From contig NZ_FMDF01000073.1 in the NCBI RefSeq assembly GCF_900091955.1, positions 186,001-250,000 of the forward strand: a stretch of 64,000 nt of DNA, given 5' to 3'. The position numbers were made by a program, and so were the translations under genes. Shown in pieces: positions 38,389 to 46,423 of the stretch. The notes beneath the pieces were generated by a model that saw nothing but the letters and a program-made list of their open reading frames with translations, was not told where the DNA came from and did not search any database. Position 1 is the stretch's first letter, and every line of letters begins with the position of its first letter. The stretch is from Streptomyces sp. Ncost-T10-10d (GTDB taxonomy: Bacteria; Actinomycetota; Actinomycetes; Streptomycetales; Streptomycetaceae).

Positions 38389-39852
38389 TCAGCCCTTGAG
38401 CTGAGCCATCCACGCCTCGACCTCGTCGGCCCGGCGCGGCAGCTTGTCGGAGAGGTTCCGGTTGCCGTCCTCGGTGACGAGGATGTCGTCCTCGATCCGG
38501 ACGCCGATGCCCCGGTACTCCTCGGGGACGGTCAGGTCGTCGGTCTGGAAGTACAGACCGGGCTCGACCGTGAGGCATACGCCGGGCTCAAGCGTTCCGT
38601 TCACGTACGTCTCGGTGCGCGCGGCGGCGCAGTCGTGGACGTCCATGCCGAGCATGTGGCCGGTGCCGTGCAGCGTCCAGCGGCGCTGGAGGCCCAGCTC
38701 CAGGACCTTGTCCACGGACAGGTCGCCCAGCAGGCCCCACTCGACGAGCTTCTCGGCGAGCACGCGCTGCGCGGCGTCGTGGAAGTCGCGGTAGTCGGCA
38801 CCGGGCTTGACGGCCGCGATGCCCGCTTCCTGGGCCTCGTACACGGCGTCATAGATCTTCCGCTGCAGCGGCGTGAACGTGCCGTTGATCGGAAGGGTGC
38901 GCGTCACGTCGGCGGTGTAGAGGTCATTGGTCTCCACACCGGCGTCGAGCAGCAGCAGCTCGCCGGAGCGCACCGCGCCGTCGTTGCGCACCCAGTGCAG
39001 GGTGGTGGCGTGCGGGCCGGCCGCGCAGATGGAGCCGTAGCCGATGTCGTTGCCCTCGATGCGGGCGCGCAGGAAGAAGGTGCCCTCGATGTAGCGCTCG
39101 CTCGTCGCCTCGGCCTTGTCGAGAACCTTGACGACGTCCTCGAAGCCGCGTGCGGTGGCGTCGCAGGCCTTCTGCAGTTCCGCGATCTCGAAGGCGTCCT
39201 TGACCAGCCGGGCCTCGGACAGGTAAACGCGCAGTTCCTCGTCGCGCTCCGCGGTGACCTTGTCGGTCAGCGCGGCCTCGATGCCGGCGTCGTGGCCGCG
39301 GACGTTACGGACCGGGCCGGTGGCCTCGACCAGCGTGGCCGGGAGCTCGCGCACGTCCTTCGCCGGGATGCCCAGCAGCTGCTCGGCCTCGGCGAGGGAG
39401 TGGCGGCGGCCGACCCACAGTTCGCCCTGGCCGTCGAGCCAGAACTCGCCGTTCTCGCGGTTGGAGCGCGGCAGCAGGTGGATGGTCGCCTCGTGCCCGT
39501 CCTGGGTCGGCTCCAGTACGAGAACACCGTCCTGGGTCCGGTCGCCGGTGAGGTACGCGTACTCGGTGGAGGCGCGGAAGGCGTACTCGGTGTCATTGGA
39601 GCGGGTCTTCAGCTTGCCCGCGGGGATGACCAGACGCTCACCGGGGAAGCGCGCGGAGAGCGCGGCGCGGCGGGCGGCGGTGTGCTCGGCCTGGGCGATG
39701 GGTTCGAGGCCGTGGAGCTCGGTATCGGCCCATCCGGACTTCATGTTCGCGGCGAGTTCATCGGAGACGCCCGGGTACAGGCCGTTCTTCCGCTGCTTGA
39801 CCGTCTCTTCTTCTTCGGTCTCCGGGTTCTCCGGGGTGAGCTCCTCAGCCAC
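38389..39852 (-). CDS. pepP: Xaa-Pro aminopeptidase (aminopeptidase P, M24B)
   Basis: 487 residues. An N-terminal creatinase-like domain (to about 215) is followed by the M24 catalytic domain with the five metal ligands visible in LLLDAGVE, YTADVTRT, HGTGHMLGMDVHD, LTVEPGLY and GVRIEDDILVTEDG. It removes N-terminal residues before proline. GTG 39852 is used because AAGGAGAG precedes it; the longer frame to 39891 starts in non-coding DNA. Confidence 0.95.
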   Translation of the reverse strand: MAEELTPENPETEEEETVKQRKNGLYPGVSDELAANMKSGWADTELHGLEPIAQAEHTAARRAALSARFPGERLVIPAGKLKTRSNDTEYAFRASTEYAYLTGDRTQDGVLVLEPTQDGHEATIHLLPRSNRENGEFWLDGQGELWVGRRHSLAEAEQLLGIPAKDVRELPATLVEATGPVRNVRGHDAGIEAALTDKVTAERDEELRVYLSEARLVKDAFEIAELQKACDATARGFEDVVKVLDKAEATSERYIEGTFFLRARIEGNDIGYGSICAAGPHATTLHWVRNDGAVRSGELLLLDAGVETNDLYTADVTRTLPINGTFTPLQRKIYDAVYEAQEAGIAAVKPGADYRDFHDAAQRVLAEKLVEWGLLGDLSVDKVLELGLQRRWTLHGTGHMLGMDVHDCAAARTETYVNGTLEPGVCLTVEPGLYFQTDDLTVPEEYRGIGVRIEDDILVTEDGNRNLSDKLPRRADEVEAWMAQLKG

Positions 39853-39987
39853 GATTTGTCTCTCCTTGATACGACACTGGACCCCGACCATCGTACGGGC
39901 GTGCGGAAGGGGGCACAGGGCCGGAAGACCTGTTACACAGCTTGGCCGCGGCGGGTTGCACAGCGCGGTCGGGGCGGGCCGGCCGGC

Positions 39988-41358
39988 TCAGTCGAAGCGC
40001 GCGGCCAGAATGACCACGTCCTCCGTGCTGTTGCCCTGGTCGAGCCCGTTCGGCAGCACGGTCCGCAGCACATGGTCGGCAACGGACCCGGCGTCGTCAC
40101 GCAGCGCCTTCGGTACGCACGCCGCCGCAGTGTGGAGCCGTGCGAACGCCCGGTCCATCGAGTCGCCGGTGCGGCGCAGCAACCCGTCGGTGTAGAGGAG
40201 TACGGTCTCGCCGGGCGTGGGAGTGATCTCCACGCTGGGCGCCTCCCAGCAGGCGAGCATGCCCAGCGGTGCGGAGACCGATGTCTCGATGAACTCGGTG
40301 CGCCGGTCGCCGATCACGAGCGGCGGGGCGTGGCCGGCGCCGGCCAGCAGGATCTTGCGGCGGACGGGTTCGCAGTAGGCGAACAGGGCGGTTGCGGAAC
40401 GGGCGGGTTCGGTCAGCCGCAGCAGCAGTTCCAGATCCGAGAGCACGGCGACCGGATCCTCGCCCTCCATCACCGCGTACGCCCGCAGACCGGCACGCAG
40501 CCTGCCCATGGCGGCCAGGGCGCTCGGGCCGGAGCCGTTCACCGAGCCCACGGCGAGACCGAGCGCACCTTCCGGCAGGGCCAGCGCGTCGTACCAGTCG
40601 CCGCCGCCCTGCGGTGCCGTGCGATGGCGTGCGGCCAGCTGTACGCCGGTGACCCGGGGCAGTCGGCTGGGCAGCAGTTCCTCCGTGACGGTGGCGACAT
40701 CTGCCCTGGCCCGCTCCAGCTCCAGCAGCCTGGCCAGATGCTCGCCGGCGTATCCGGCGTAGAGGCCGATGAGGTGGCGCTGGCGTTCCAGTGGTTCGGC
40801 AGGTTCGTCGTACAGCCAGACGGCGGCACCGAGTCTGCCGGTCGCCTCGGCGGTGAGCGGCAGGGCGTAGCTGGCGGCGTATCCGAGCCGGGCGGCGACC
40901 TCGCGGCGGCGGGGATCCAGGCTGGTGTCGCCGAGCAGGTCGGGGGTGGTCTGTGCTCCTTCGGCGTCCGGGAGCCCTTCCAGGATCCGGCCGTAGGAGG
41001 TGGCGCTGCGCGGCACCGTCTCGATGTGCCCGAGCTCGGCACGGGCGAGTCCGAGGCCGATGGTGCTCACGGGGCCGCGGTGGTCGGAGGGTTCGAAGAC
41101 GACCAGCCCGCGGCGGGCGCCGACCAGGGCGGCTCCGGCGTCCAGCAGTTCGTGCAGCGCATCGTCGAGCGTGCTGGTTCTGGCCAGTCGCTCGGTGAGT
41201 TCGTGCAGGGTGGTGAGGTCGGAGACCCAGCCGGCCAGCCGGTCCTGGATGAACGCTCCGGGGGCGGCCGGTACTTCGGACACAGAACCGGCAGTGTGCG
41301 CTGAAACAGGAACCATGGGATCGATTCCAGCCACTTTCGGAAGGTGCGGGGCGCTCAT
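39988..41358 (-). CDS. GAF - SpoIIE-like PP2C phosphatase with a degenerate metal motif
   Basis: 456 residues. A GAF-like domain (about 45-205) precedes a short helix and a SpoIIE domain (from about 235). GGGDWYD (Asp254), LLYTDG and STEDVVIL are present, but the usual GDVxGHG reads GSVNGSG at 271-277, replacing the metal Asp by Ser and the His by Ser. It may be inactive or weakly active. ATG 41358 is chosen because the frame upstream has poor third-position GC and runs through direct repeats; GGAAAG lies about 9 bases before it. Confidence 0.85.
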   Translation of the reverse strand: MSAPHLPKVAGIDPMVPVSAHTAGSVSEVPAAPGAFIQDRLAGWVSDLTTLHELTERLARTSTLDDALHELLDAGAALVGARRGLVVFEPSDHRGPVSTIGLGLARAELGHIETVPRSATSYGRILEGLPDAEGAQTTPDLLGDTSLDPRRREVAARLGYAASYALPLTAEATGRLGAAVWLYDEPAEPLERQRHLIGLYAGYAGEHLARLLELERARADVATVTEELLPSRLPRVTGVQLAARHRTAPQGGGDWYDALALPEGALGLAVGSVNGSGPSALAAMGRLRAGLRAYAVMEGEDPVAVLSDLELLLRLTEPARSATALFAYCEPVRRKILLAGAGHAPPLVIGDRRTEFIETSVSAPLGMLACWEAPSVEITPTPGETVLLYTDGLLRRTGDSMDRAFARLHTAAACVPKALRDDAGSVADHVLRTVLPNGLDQGNSTEDVVILAARFD

Positions 41359-41434
41359 GGCAGTCGGCTTTCCAACCGGTGCGTTTCGTCGAATAGCATC
41401 GCAAACCCCCATGTCATTCTGCGCCGCTATCAGT

Positions 41435-41470
41435 GCATCCACATGTACACGTAGCATCCACATGTACACG
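41435..41470 (+). repeat. 17-bp direct repeat upstream of the phosphatase
   Basis: GCATCCACATGTACACG occurs twice exactly (41435-41451 and 41454-41470), a 19-bp period or just under two helical turns. It lies 77-112 bp upstream of the chosen start, where a regulator could bind. Each copy contains a weak DnaA-like GCATCCACA. Confidence 0.75.
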
Positions 41471-41979
41471 CACAAGTAAGGCCATGTCCAGCATTGTCCC
41501 TGCCGGATTTGTGGTGTCCAAGTGACTCATAAGTTGGCCAAAAAATGCACCCCATGGCGGCTATTTGCGGTCGACTGGGTGTGCTCGACAGGGGGTGTTC
41601 TCGGGGTGAAGTCCCAGAGGGAGCGTCATTTCGGGCATGCTGGGTACGTAATCGATGATGGCCAGGGGCAGTTCTGATCGCCCCGGAACCTGGCAGCGGG
41701 CCCGGACGTCCTCATCTGTGACGGCCACGCCCCACCCCCGAGTGGCGGGGTTTGCACCTTGGGACGGCAGGCGCGATACGTGCGCTGCTCCTCGCCATGC
41801 TTGTGTCCGGCCCCGTCTCGCCCCTGCTCGACCCGGCTCAGCGCATGCTCGGTACCGACGACCTACCCGTACCGCAGATTTGAAGAGCATGTACGCACAG
41901 TGAAGTGATGAACGCGTGCTGTGATGTGCGCGTGGTGTGATGTGGACCCTCGGCGTTCAACGGAAAGGAACGAGCGCTC
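41471..41979. other. Intergenic stretch without a convincing gene
   Basis: About 500 bp between the divergent phosphatase and primase-like genes. Short frames on both strands have mixed third-position composition and no ribosome sites. Near its right end TGTGATGTG occurs twice (41920 and 41936, 16 bp apart), which may be a regulator site. Confidence 0.4.
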
Positions 41980-42702
41980 ATGCGCGAGATCCTCGGAAGG
42001 CGACGCAGGCTCCGGCTCCGGCGCAGGGTGAGGCCCGCCCAACTGGACACGGTCCTGACCTGTACCACCGCATGGAAGTGGCCCGTGCTCCCCGGAGTGG
42101 GACTCGAGGCGGCCGGTGGTCGCGGTGACCGTGGCCGTGGCTGCGCCTGTCCCGATCCCGAGTGTGCCGTACCCGGCGCACACCCCTTCGATCCCGGTCT
42201 CCTCGCGGCGACCACCGACGAGCGCATGGTGCGCTGGTGGTGGGCCAACCGGCCCACCTCTCCGATCGTGCTGGCCACCGGCGGACGCGCCCCGTGCGCG
42301 CTGAGCCTGCCGGCCGTGGCGGCCGCCCGGGCACTGGCCGAGCTGGACCGGATGGGCGTGCGGCTCGGCCCCGTAGTGGCGACGCCGACCCGGTGGTCGC
42401 TGCTGGTCGCTCCGTACACCCTCGAACGGCTCGGCGAGCTGCTGCACGCCAAGGACCGGGTGCCCAGCTCGCTGCGTTTCCACGGCGAGGGCGGCTATCT
42501 CGTCCTTCCGCCGTCCGAGGTGGGGGCAGGGCAGGTGCGCTGGGAACGGGCTCCTTCCTCGATCTCCCGGCCGCGCCCGGACAGGGGAGAACCTGTCCCC
42601 GGATCCGCCGCGCCGTGGCTGCCGGATGTGGGGGCGGTACTCGACGCACTGGTCGAGGCGAGCAACAGTGCACCGGACGGCGGGAGCCGGCTCGCCTACT
42701 GA
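41980..42702 (+). CDS. Prim-Pol-like protein lacking catalytic acids
   Basis: 240 residues with the layout of an N-terminal bifunctional primase/polymerase domain: a basic start, a CACPDPEC-x5-HPF cluster (Cys55, 57, 62, His68) where the family has its zinc-like site, then TTDERMVRWWWANRPTSPIVLATG. Where active enzymes read DLD/DxD, this one reads CALSLP, so the metal-binding acids seem lost. GGAAAGGAACG precedes the ATG. It may be a regulatory or DNA-binding derivative. Compare the intact primase at 53,985. Confidence 0.75.
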   Translation: MREILGRRRRLRLRRRVRPAQLDTVLTCTTAWKWPVLPGVGLEAAGGRGDRGRGCACPDPECAVPGAHPFDPGLLAATTDERMVRWWWANRPTSPIVLATGGRAPCALSLPAVAAARALAELDRMGVRLGPVVATPTRWSLLVAPYTLERLGELLHAKDRVPSSLRFHGEGGYLVLPPSEVGAGQVRWERAPSSISRPRPDRGEPVPGSAAPWLPDVGAVLDALVEASNSAPDGGSRLAY

Positions 42703-42748
42703 CACGCGGTCGGCGGGTGCGCCGCGCCCCTGTGGGGGCGGAATCCGC

Positions 42749-42780
42749 GGTCGGCTCACTCGTTCGGACGTGAGCCGACC
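42749..42780 (+). terminator. Terminator after the primase-like gene
   Basis: Perfect 11-bp arms GGTCGGCTCAC and GTGAGCCGACC with a 10-base loop. Confidence 0.8.
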
Positions 42781-43163
42781 GGAGTTCCCCGTGTAAAAGG
42801 GTGTGCGGCGCCAGGGTGTTCATATTCCACTGATATCTCCGGCGGATCGTCAGGAATTCGGGCGAAGCCGACAGGTGAGGTCGCGTGATTCTCCGCGTGA
42901 TCGGTATCGCGGGTGTGACAGTGTTCACGGCTTCGGTTCCGTGCCCGTCTTCTCCCGGCCACTCCATCGGCCCCGGTCTCATGCCGGTCAATGCAAAGTC
43001 TGCCGCTGCAAAGTGCTTCGGCGTAGGGATTTCTGATGGATCTTCCGGAACCCTCTCGAAGCATTCTTCGAAGATTTATTCGAGTGGCTCTGTGCGGGGG
43101 TATCGATAAGGGTTCCGGCTTCTGCCTGAGGCCGGTCGCTCCCGCGGAACCGGCGGTGCGTCG

Positions 43164-43352
43164 GTGGAGGAGGCTCTGTTGCCGATGGCGCCCCGTCGTC
43201 AATCCGGGCTCTGTCGCACCGGGTTGGCGACGGTGTACAGGTGCTGGGCTGCCGGGACCCGACGTGAAGGCGAGTGCGGGCCTGCACCGGCGAGGGGCTC
43301 GTGCGCGGGCGCGTGCGCCGCATTGCGCTCTGTGCGCCGTACCCGGAAATGA
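43164..43352 (+). CDS. Possible 62-residue Cys/Arg-rich small protein (or ncRNA)
   Basis: The frame starts GTG (or ATG 43185, with GGAGGAGG 11 bases upstream) and ends TGA 4 bases before a strong hairpin. About three quarters of its codons end in G or C, better than the competing frames. The product is rich in Cys and Arg (LCRTGLATVYRCWAAG, GECGPAPARGSCAGACAA). No family is recognised. The rest of the 818-bp gap (42,703-43,520) between convergent genes shows only the two hairpins. The transcript may instead be a non-coding RNA. Confidence 0.35.
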   Translation: MEEALLPMAPRRQSGLCRTGLATVYRCWAAGTRREGECGPAPARGSCAGACAALRSVRRTRK

Positions 43353-43356
43353 GAAT

Positions 43357-43400
43357 GCCCGATCGCTGGCGACGGGGGATGCACCAGCGACCGGGCTTCT
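43357..43400 (+). terminator. Terminator-like hairpin after the small ORF
   Basis: GCCCGATCGCTGG and CCAGCGACCGGGC arms have one mismatch and are followed by TTCT. It lies just after the small ORF, which implies a + strand transcript here. Confidence 0.7.
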
Positions 43401-43520
43401 AGAACGGTAACAAGAGATCTGCCGTTCGCAAATTCGATCTCGCGTATTAGGACAGCGATTTACCTGCGGGTACGGCGAGTTGTGACATGGATCACTGAAC
43501 GGACCCGTGGGTCGTCACTT

Positions 43521-44486
43521 TCAGCTGAGCGTCACTTGGCGGTTGGTGAGCCCGCCGCGGGCCCGCCGCTCCTCGGCGGTGAGCGGCGCGTCCGAGGCGA
43601 GCGCCGCCGTCAGCCGCTCCGCGAGCTCGGCCGCGGGCTTCTCGCACTCCGCGGCCCCCATCGCGCTCGGCAGATCCCAGACCGGGACCATCAGCCCGTG
43701 CGCCCGGAAGGAGCCGACCAGCCGCGTCCCCTCGCCCAGCGAGGAGGTGCCTGCGGCGTGCAGCCGGGCGAGCGCGTCGAGGAGCTGCTCCTCGGGGTGC
43801 GGCATGACCCAGCGCAGGTGGTTCTTCTCCGGGGTCTCGCACCAGTACGCGGCGTCCACGCCGGAGAGCAGGGTTGTCGGGATCGCCGCCTCGTTCGCGC
43901 GCTCCAGCGACGCGGACACCTCGGGCGTGGCGTTCTCCGCGTCCGGAACCCAGAACTCGAAGCCGGAGTGGACAACGGGCTCGAACGCCGCATCGGGGTC
44001 GAGCACGTCCTGCAGTCGCGGACCGTCGGCCGGTGCGCGCCGGGCGGCCACGGGTGAACCGGGCTCGGCTGCCAGCGCCCGCTGCAGCGTGTCCGCGAGG
44101 TCACGGCTGAGGTCACCGGACGGGGTGTCGTTCTGCAGGGCGAGCAGCACCGAGCCGTCGTCGCGGCGGAGCGCCGGCCACGCCATGGGCAGGACGGTCG
44201 CGAGAGTCACGGAGGGCACACCCTCGGGCAGCCCGCCCTTCAGCGTCAGCTCGACCGTCGCCGCGGGTACCAGCTCACGGAGGGCGACCCAGTCGCACTC
44301 GCCGGCCAGGCCCTCGAAGGGGCGGTGGACGAGCTCGGTCACCGCCTGGGCGGCGGCGCGGCCGTGACACGCCTTGTAGCGGCGGCCCGAACCGCACGGG
44401 CAGGGCTCGCGAGCCCCGACCACAGGGATCTCGCCGTCCTTGAGTTGCTGCTTCCCGGCCTTGGTCTGAGGGCGCTTCTTGGCCAT
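43521..44486 (-). CDS. SEC-C motif protein, DUF5926 type
   Basis: 321 residues. A Lys-rich start is followed by the SEC-C zinc motif EPCPCGSGRRYKACHG (Cys29, Cys31, Cys40, His41). The rest is an actinobacterial domain of unknown role that I recall as DUF5926. SEC-C motifs bind zinc and often mediate contact with SecB, ribosomes or nucleic acid. It stands alone on the minus strand. Confidence 0.85.
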   Translation of the reverse strand: MAKKRPQTKAGKQQLKDGEIPVVGAREPCPCGSGRRYKACHGRAAAQAVTELVHRPFEGLAGECDWVALRELVPAATVELTLKGGLPEGVPSVTLATVLPMAWPALRRDDGSVLLALQNDTPSGDLSRDLADTLQRALAAEPGSPVAARRAPADGPRLQDVLDPDAAFEPVVHSGFEFWVPDAENATPEVSASLERANEAAIPTTLLSGVDAAYWCETPEKNHLRWVMPHPEEQLLDALARLHAAGTSSLGEGTRLVGSFRAHGLMVPVWDLPSAMGAAECEKPAAELAERLTAALASDAPLTAEERRARGGLTNRQVTLS

Positions 44487-44689
44487 GGTGGGCTTTCTCC
44501 CGATTGCGACAGTGCGGTCTGGGCCGCGAGCCTAGCGGCCCGTGTCGCGTCCGGGGCACATCCATCTGCGCGCCCGGCGGTACGGGAGTGCGGAACGCCC
44601 GCGCGTAGGCCTGTCGATCGACACGTGGTGCCGGTGCGGGCACTGGTGTCGCCACCGTCACCTCAGGCATCCGTACCCGTGCGGGAGCG

Positions 44690-45208
44690 TCAGCCCATGT
44701 CGTCGAAGGCGTCCGCGAAGCTCAGCTCGTCGAGCCCCGACACACCCTGTACTCCGGACACCCGCCCGTGCCCCTCGCTGACGAGGACCCAGACGGTGAC
44801 CTCGCCGGACGAGCTGTCGCGTACGCCCCACTCCTCGGCGAGCGCGCTGATGATGTTGAGCCCGCGGCCGCCGCGCGCCGTCACCGACGGTGTGGCCGGA
44901 ATCGGTCGGGTCGGACCGCCCCCGTCCGTCACTTCGACGGTCAGCCCGCCTGCTCTGTCCACGCGCCATGCGGCGCGGATGTCGCCGTCACCCACATCTG
45001 TGTGTCGTCCCAGCGGCCTGCCGTGCCGACAGGCATTGCTGAGCAGTTCGGAAAGGATCAGTACAGCATCGTCGACGACCGAATCCGGCACCCCGTTGCT
45101 GCGCAATTGCTCACGCATCCGGTGCCGCGCCTGACCCACGCCCGCAGGGCCATGGGGTACGGCCATGCTCGACGACGTGGGCACTTCCTGTGCCACCACC
45201 AACGCCAC
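44690..45208 (-). CDS. RsbW-like ATP-binding regulatory protein
   Basis: 172 residues with N-box SELLSNACRHG, G1 VTDGGGPTRP and G2 GGRGLNIISALAEEWG. It belongs to the large set of small GHKL ATPases of streptomycetes. GTG 45208 is chosen since AAGGAGG lies 7 bases upstream; the frame also extends to GTG 45295, which has no ribosome site. Confidence 0.88.
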   Translation of the reverse strand: MALVVAQEVPTSSSMAVPHGPAGVGQARHRMREQLRSNGVPDSVVDDAVLILSELLSNACRHGRPLGRHTDVGDGDIRAAWRVDRAGGLTVEVTDGGGPTRPIPATPSVTARGGRGLNIISALAEEWGVRDSSSGEVTVWVLVSEGHGRVSGVQGVSGLDELSFADAFDDMG

Positions 45209-45348
45209 CCCCGAGACCTCCTTTGCCCCACGCCACGGAGTGGATGCCCTCCTGGACTGGACCGGAAACCGGCCAATTGCCTGCCAGTGACGCACTCGTA
45301 ACGATCGAATACGGTTCGAATGCGCCGGTGTACTCCGTGTAACTGATG

Positions 45349-46182
45349 TTAAGAGCGTCCCAGTTGTGACAGAACCTGCTTCGGGCGGTTCGTGATGATT
45401 GCCTCGACGCCAAGATCGATACAGAGTTCGACGTCCTCGGGTTCGTTGACCGTCCAGACGTGTGCGCGATGGCCCGCACGGTGCAGCCGCTCGATGTAGC
45501 CGGGGTGACTGCGTACGATCCGCATCCCCGGACCGGCGATCCGCGCCCCGGCCGGCAGCCGCCCGTCACGCAGGCGCGGCGAGACGAACTGCATCAGATA
45601 GACGGTGGGCAGGGTGGGGGACGCGGCCTGGATGCGGTGCAGGGAGCGTGCCGAGAAGCTCATGATCCGTACCGGCGAAGGGCCTTCGGCCGGCGGGACG
45701 TCGAGTTCGAAGCGTTTCAGCAGATGCAGCAGCCGCTCCTCGACCTGGCCCGCCCAGCGGGTGGGGTGCTTGGTCTCGATGGCCAGCTGGAGCGGGCGCC
45801 CGACTGCCCGTGTCTCGGCGACCAGTTCCAGCAGTCGCTCCAGAGTCAGCACCGAGGTGAGTTCCCCCGGTACCGGATCCCAGTCCGGGGACTCCGACTC
45901 CTCGCGGTCCTTCCAGGAGCCGAAGTCGAGGGCGGCGAGTTCGGAGAGCTCCAGCGCGGAGACGGCACCGCGGCCGTTGGAGGTGCGATTCACCCGGCGG
46001 TCGTGTACGCAGACGAGGTGGCCGTCGGCGGTCAGCCGGACATCGCACTCCAGCGCGTCGGCGCCGTCCTCGATCGCCTTCCGGTACGCGGCCAGGGTGT
46101 GCTCGGGGGCGTCGTCGGATGCGCCTCGGTGGGCGATGACCTGGATGGAATGGTGCGTGGATTGCTGCCGTGCATGGGTCAC
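45349..46182 (-). CDS. Glycerophosphodiester phosphodiesterase
   Basis: Hydrolyses deacylated phospholipid diesters to glycerol 3-phosphate and an alcohol. The 277-residue protein has the GDPD signature IAHRGASDDAPEHTLAAY (His18, Arg19), ECDVRLTADG (Glu45, Asp47) and VCVHD (His60). There is no signal peptide, so it is cytoplasmic. Confidence 0.94.
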   Translation of the reverse strand: MTHARQQSTHHSIQVIAHRGASDDAPEHTLAAYRKAIEDGADALECDVRLTADGHLVCVHDRRVNRTSNGRGAVSALELSELAALDFGSWKDREESESPDWDPVPGELTSVLTLERLLELVAETRAVGRPLQLAIETKHPTRWAGQVEERLLHLLKRFELDVPPAEGPSPVRIMSFSARSLHRIQAASPTLPTVYLMQFVSPRLRDGRLPAGARIAGPGMRIVRSHPGYIERLHRAGHRAHVWTVNEPEDVELCIDLGVEAIITNRPKQVLSQLGRS

Positions 46183-46423
46183 TGCGTCATCGTGTCACCG
46201 AGAAGCGACTGCTGCGTACAGCTTGCGCCACGGGTGTCCGCACCTTGCGACGCGGCTGTGGGTACCTCGTACCGGGAGACCGTTTTGCCGGATGTAAAGA
46301 TTGGCGCGCGGATGCACAGGTCCTGCTTACAGTGGCCTGACGTGCCTTGGGAAAAACTGTCCCGGGACACGTACACAGCGGATCTCTTGCCGAAAATGAT
46401 GTGGAACCTAGGAGTAAAAAGCT

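Noticed and set aside
41359..41475. N-terminal extension of the SpoIIE-like gene to ATG 41475
   Set aside because: Its codons have poor third-position GC and it translates the direct repeats; a better start with GGAAAG exists at 41358.
41655..41903. An 82-codon frame between the phosphatase and the primase-like gene
   Set aside because: No ribosome site, no coding bias and a competing frame on the other strand of equal quality.
43036..43410. A 124-codon + strand frame competing with the small ORF at 43,164
   Set aside because: Its third-position composition is weaker and it runs through the terminator hairpin.
43962..43975. AGTGGACAA as a DnaA box in the SEC-C gene
   Set aside because: One mismatch at an end position, isolated and within coding sequence; not counted with the clusters.
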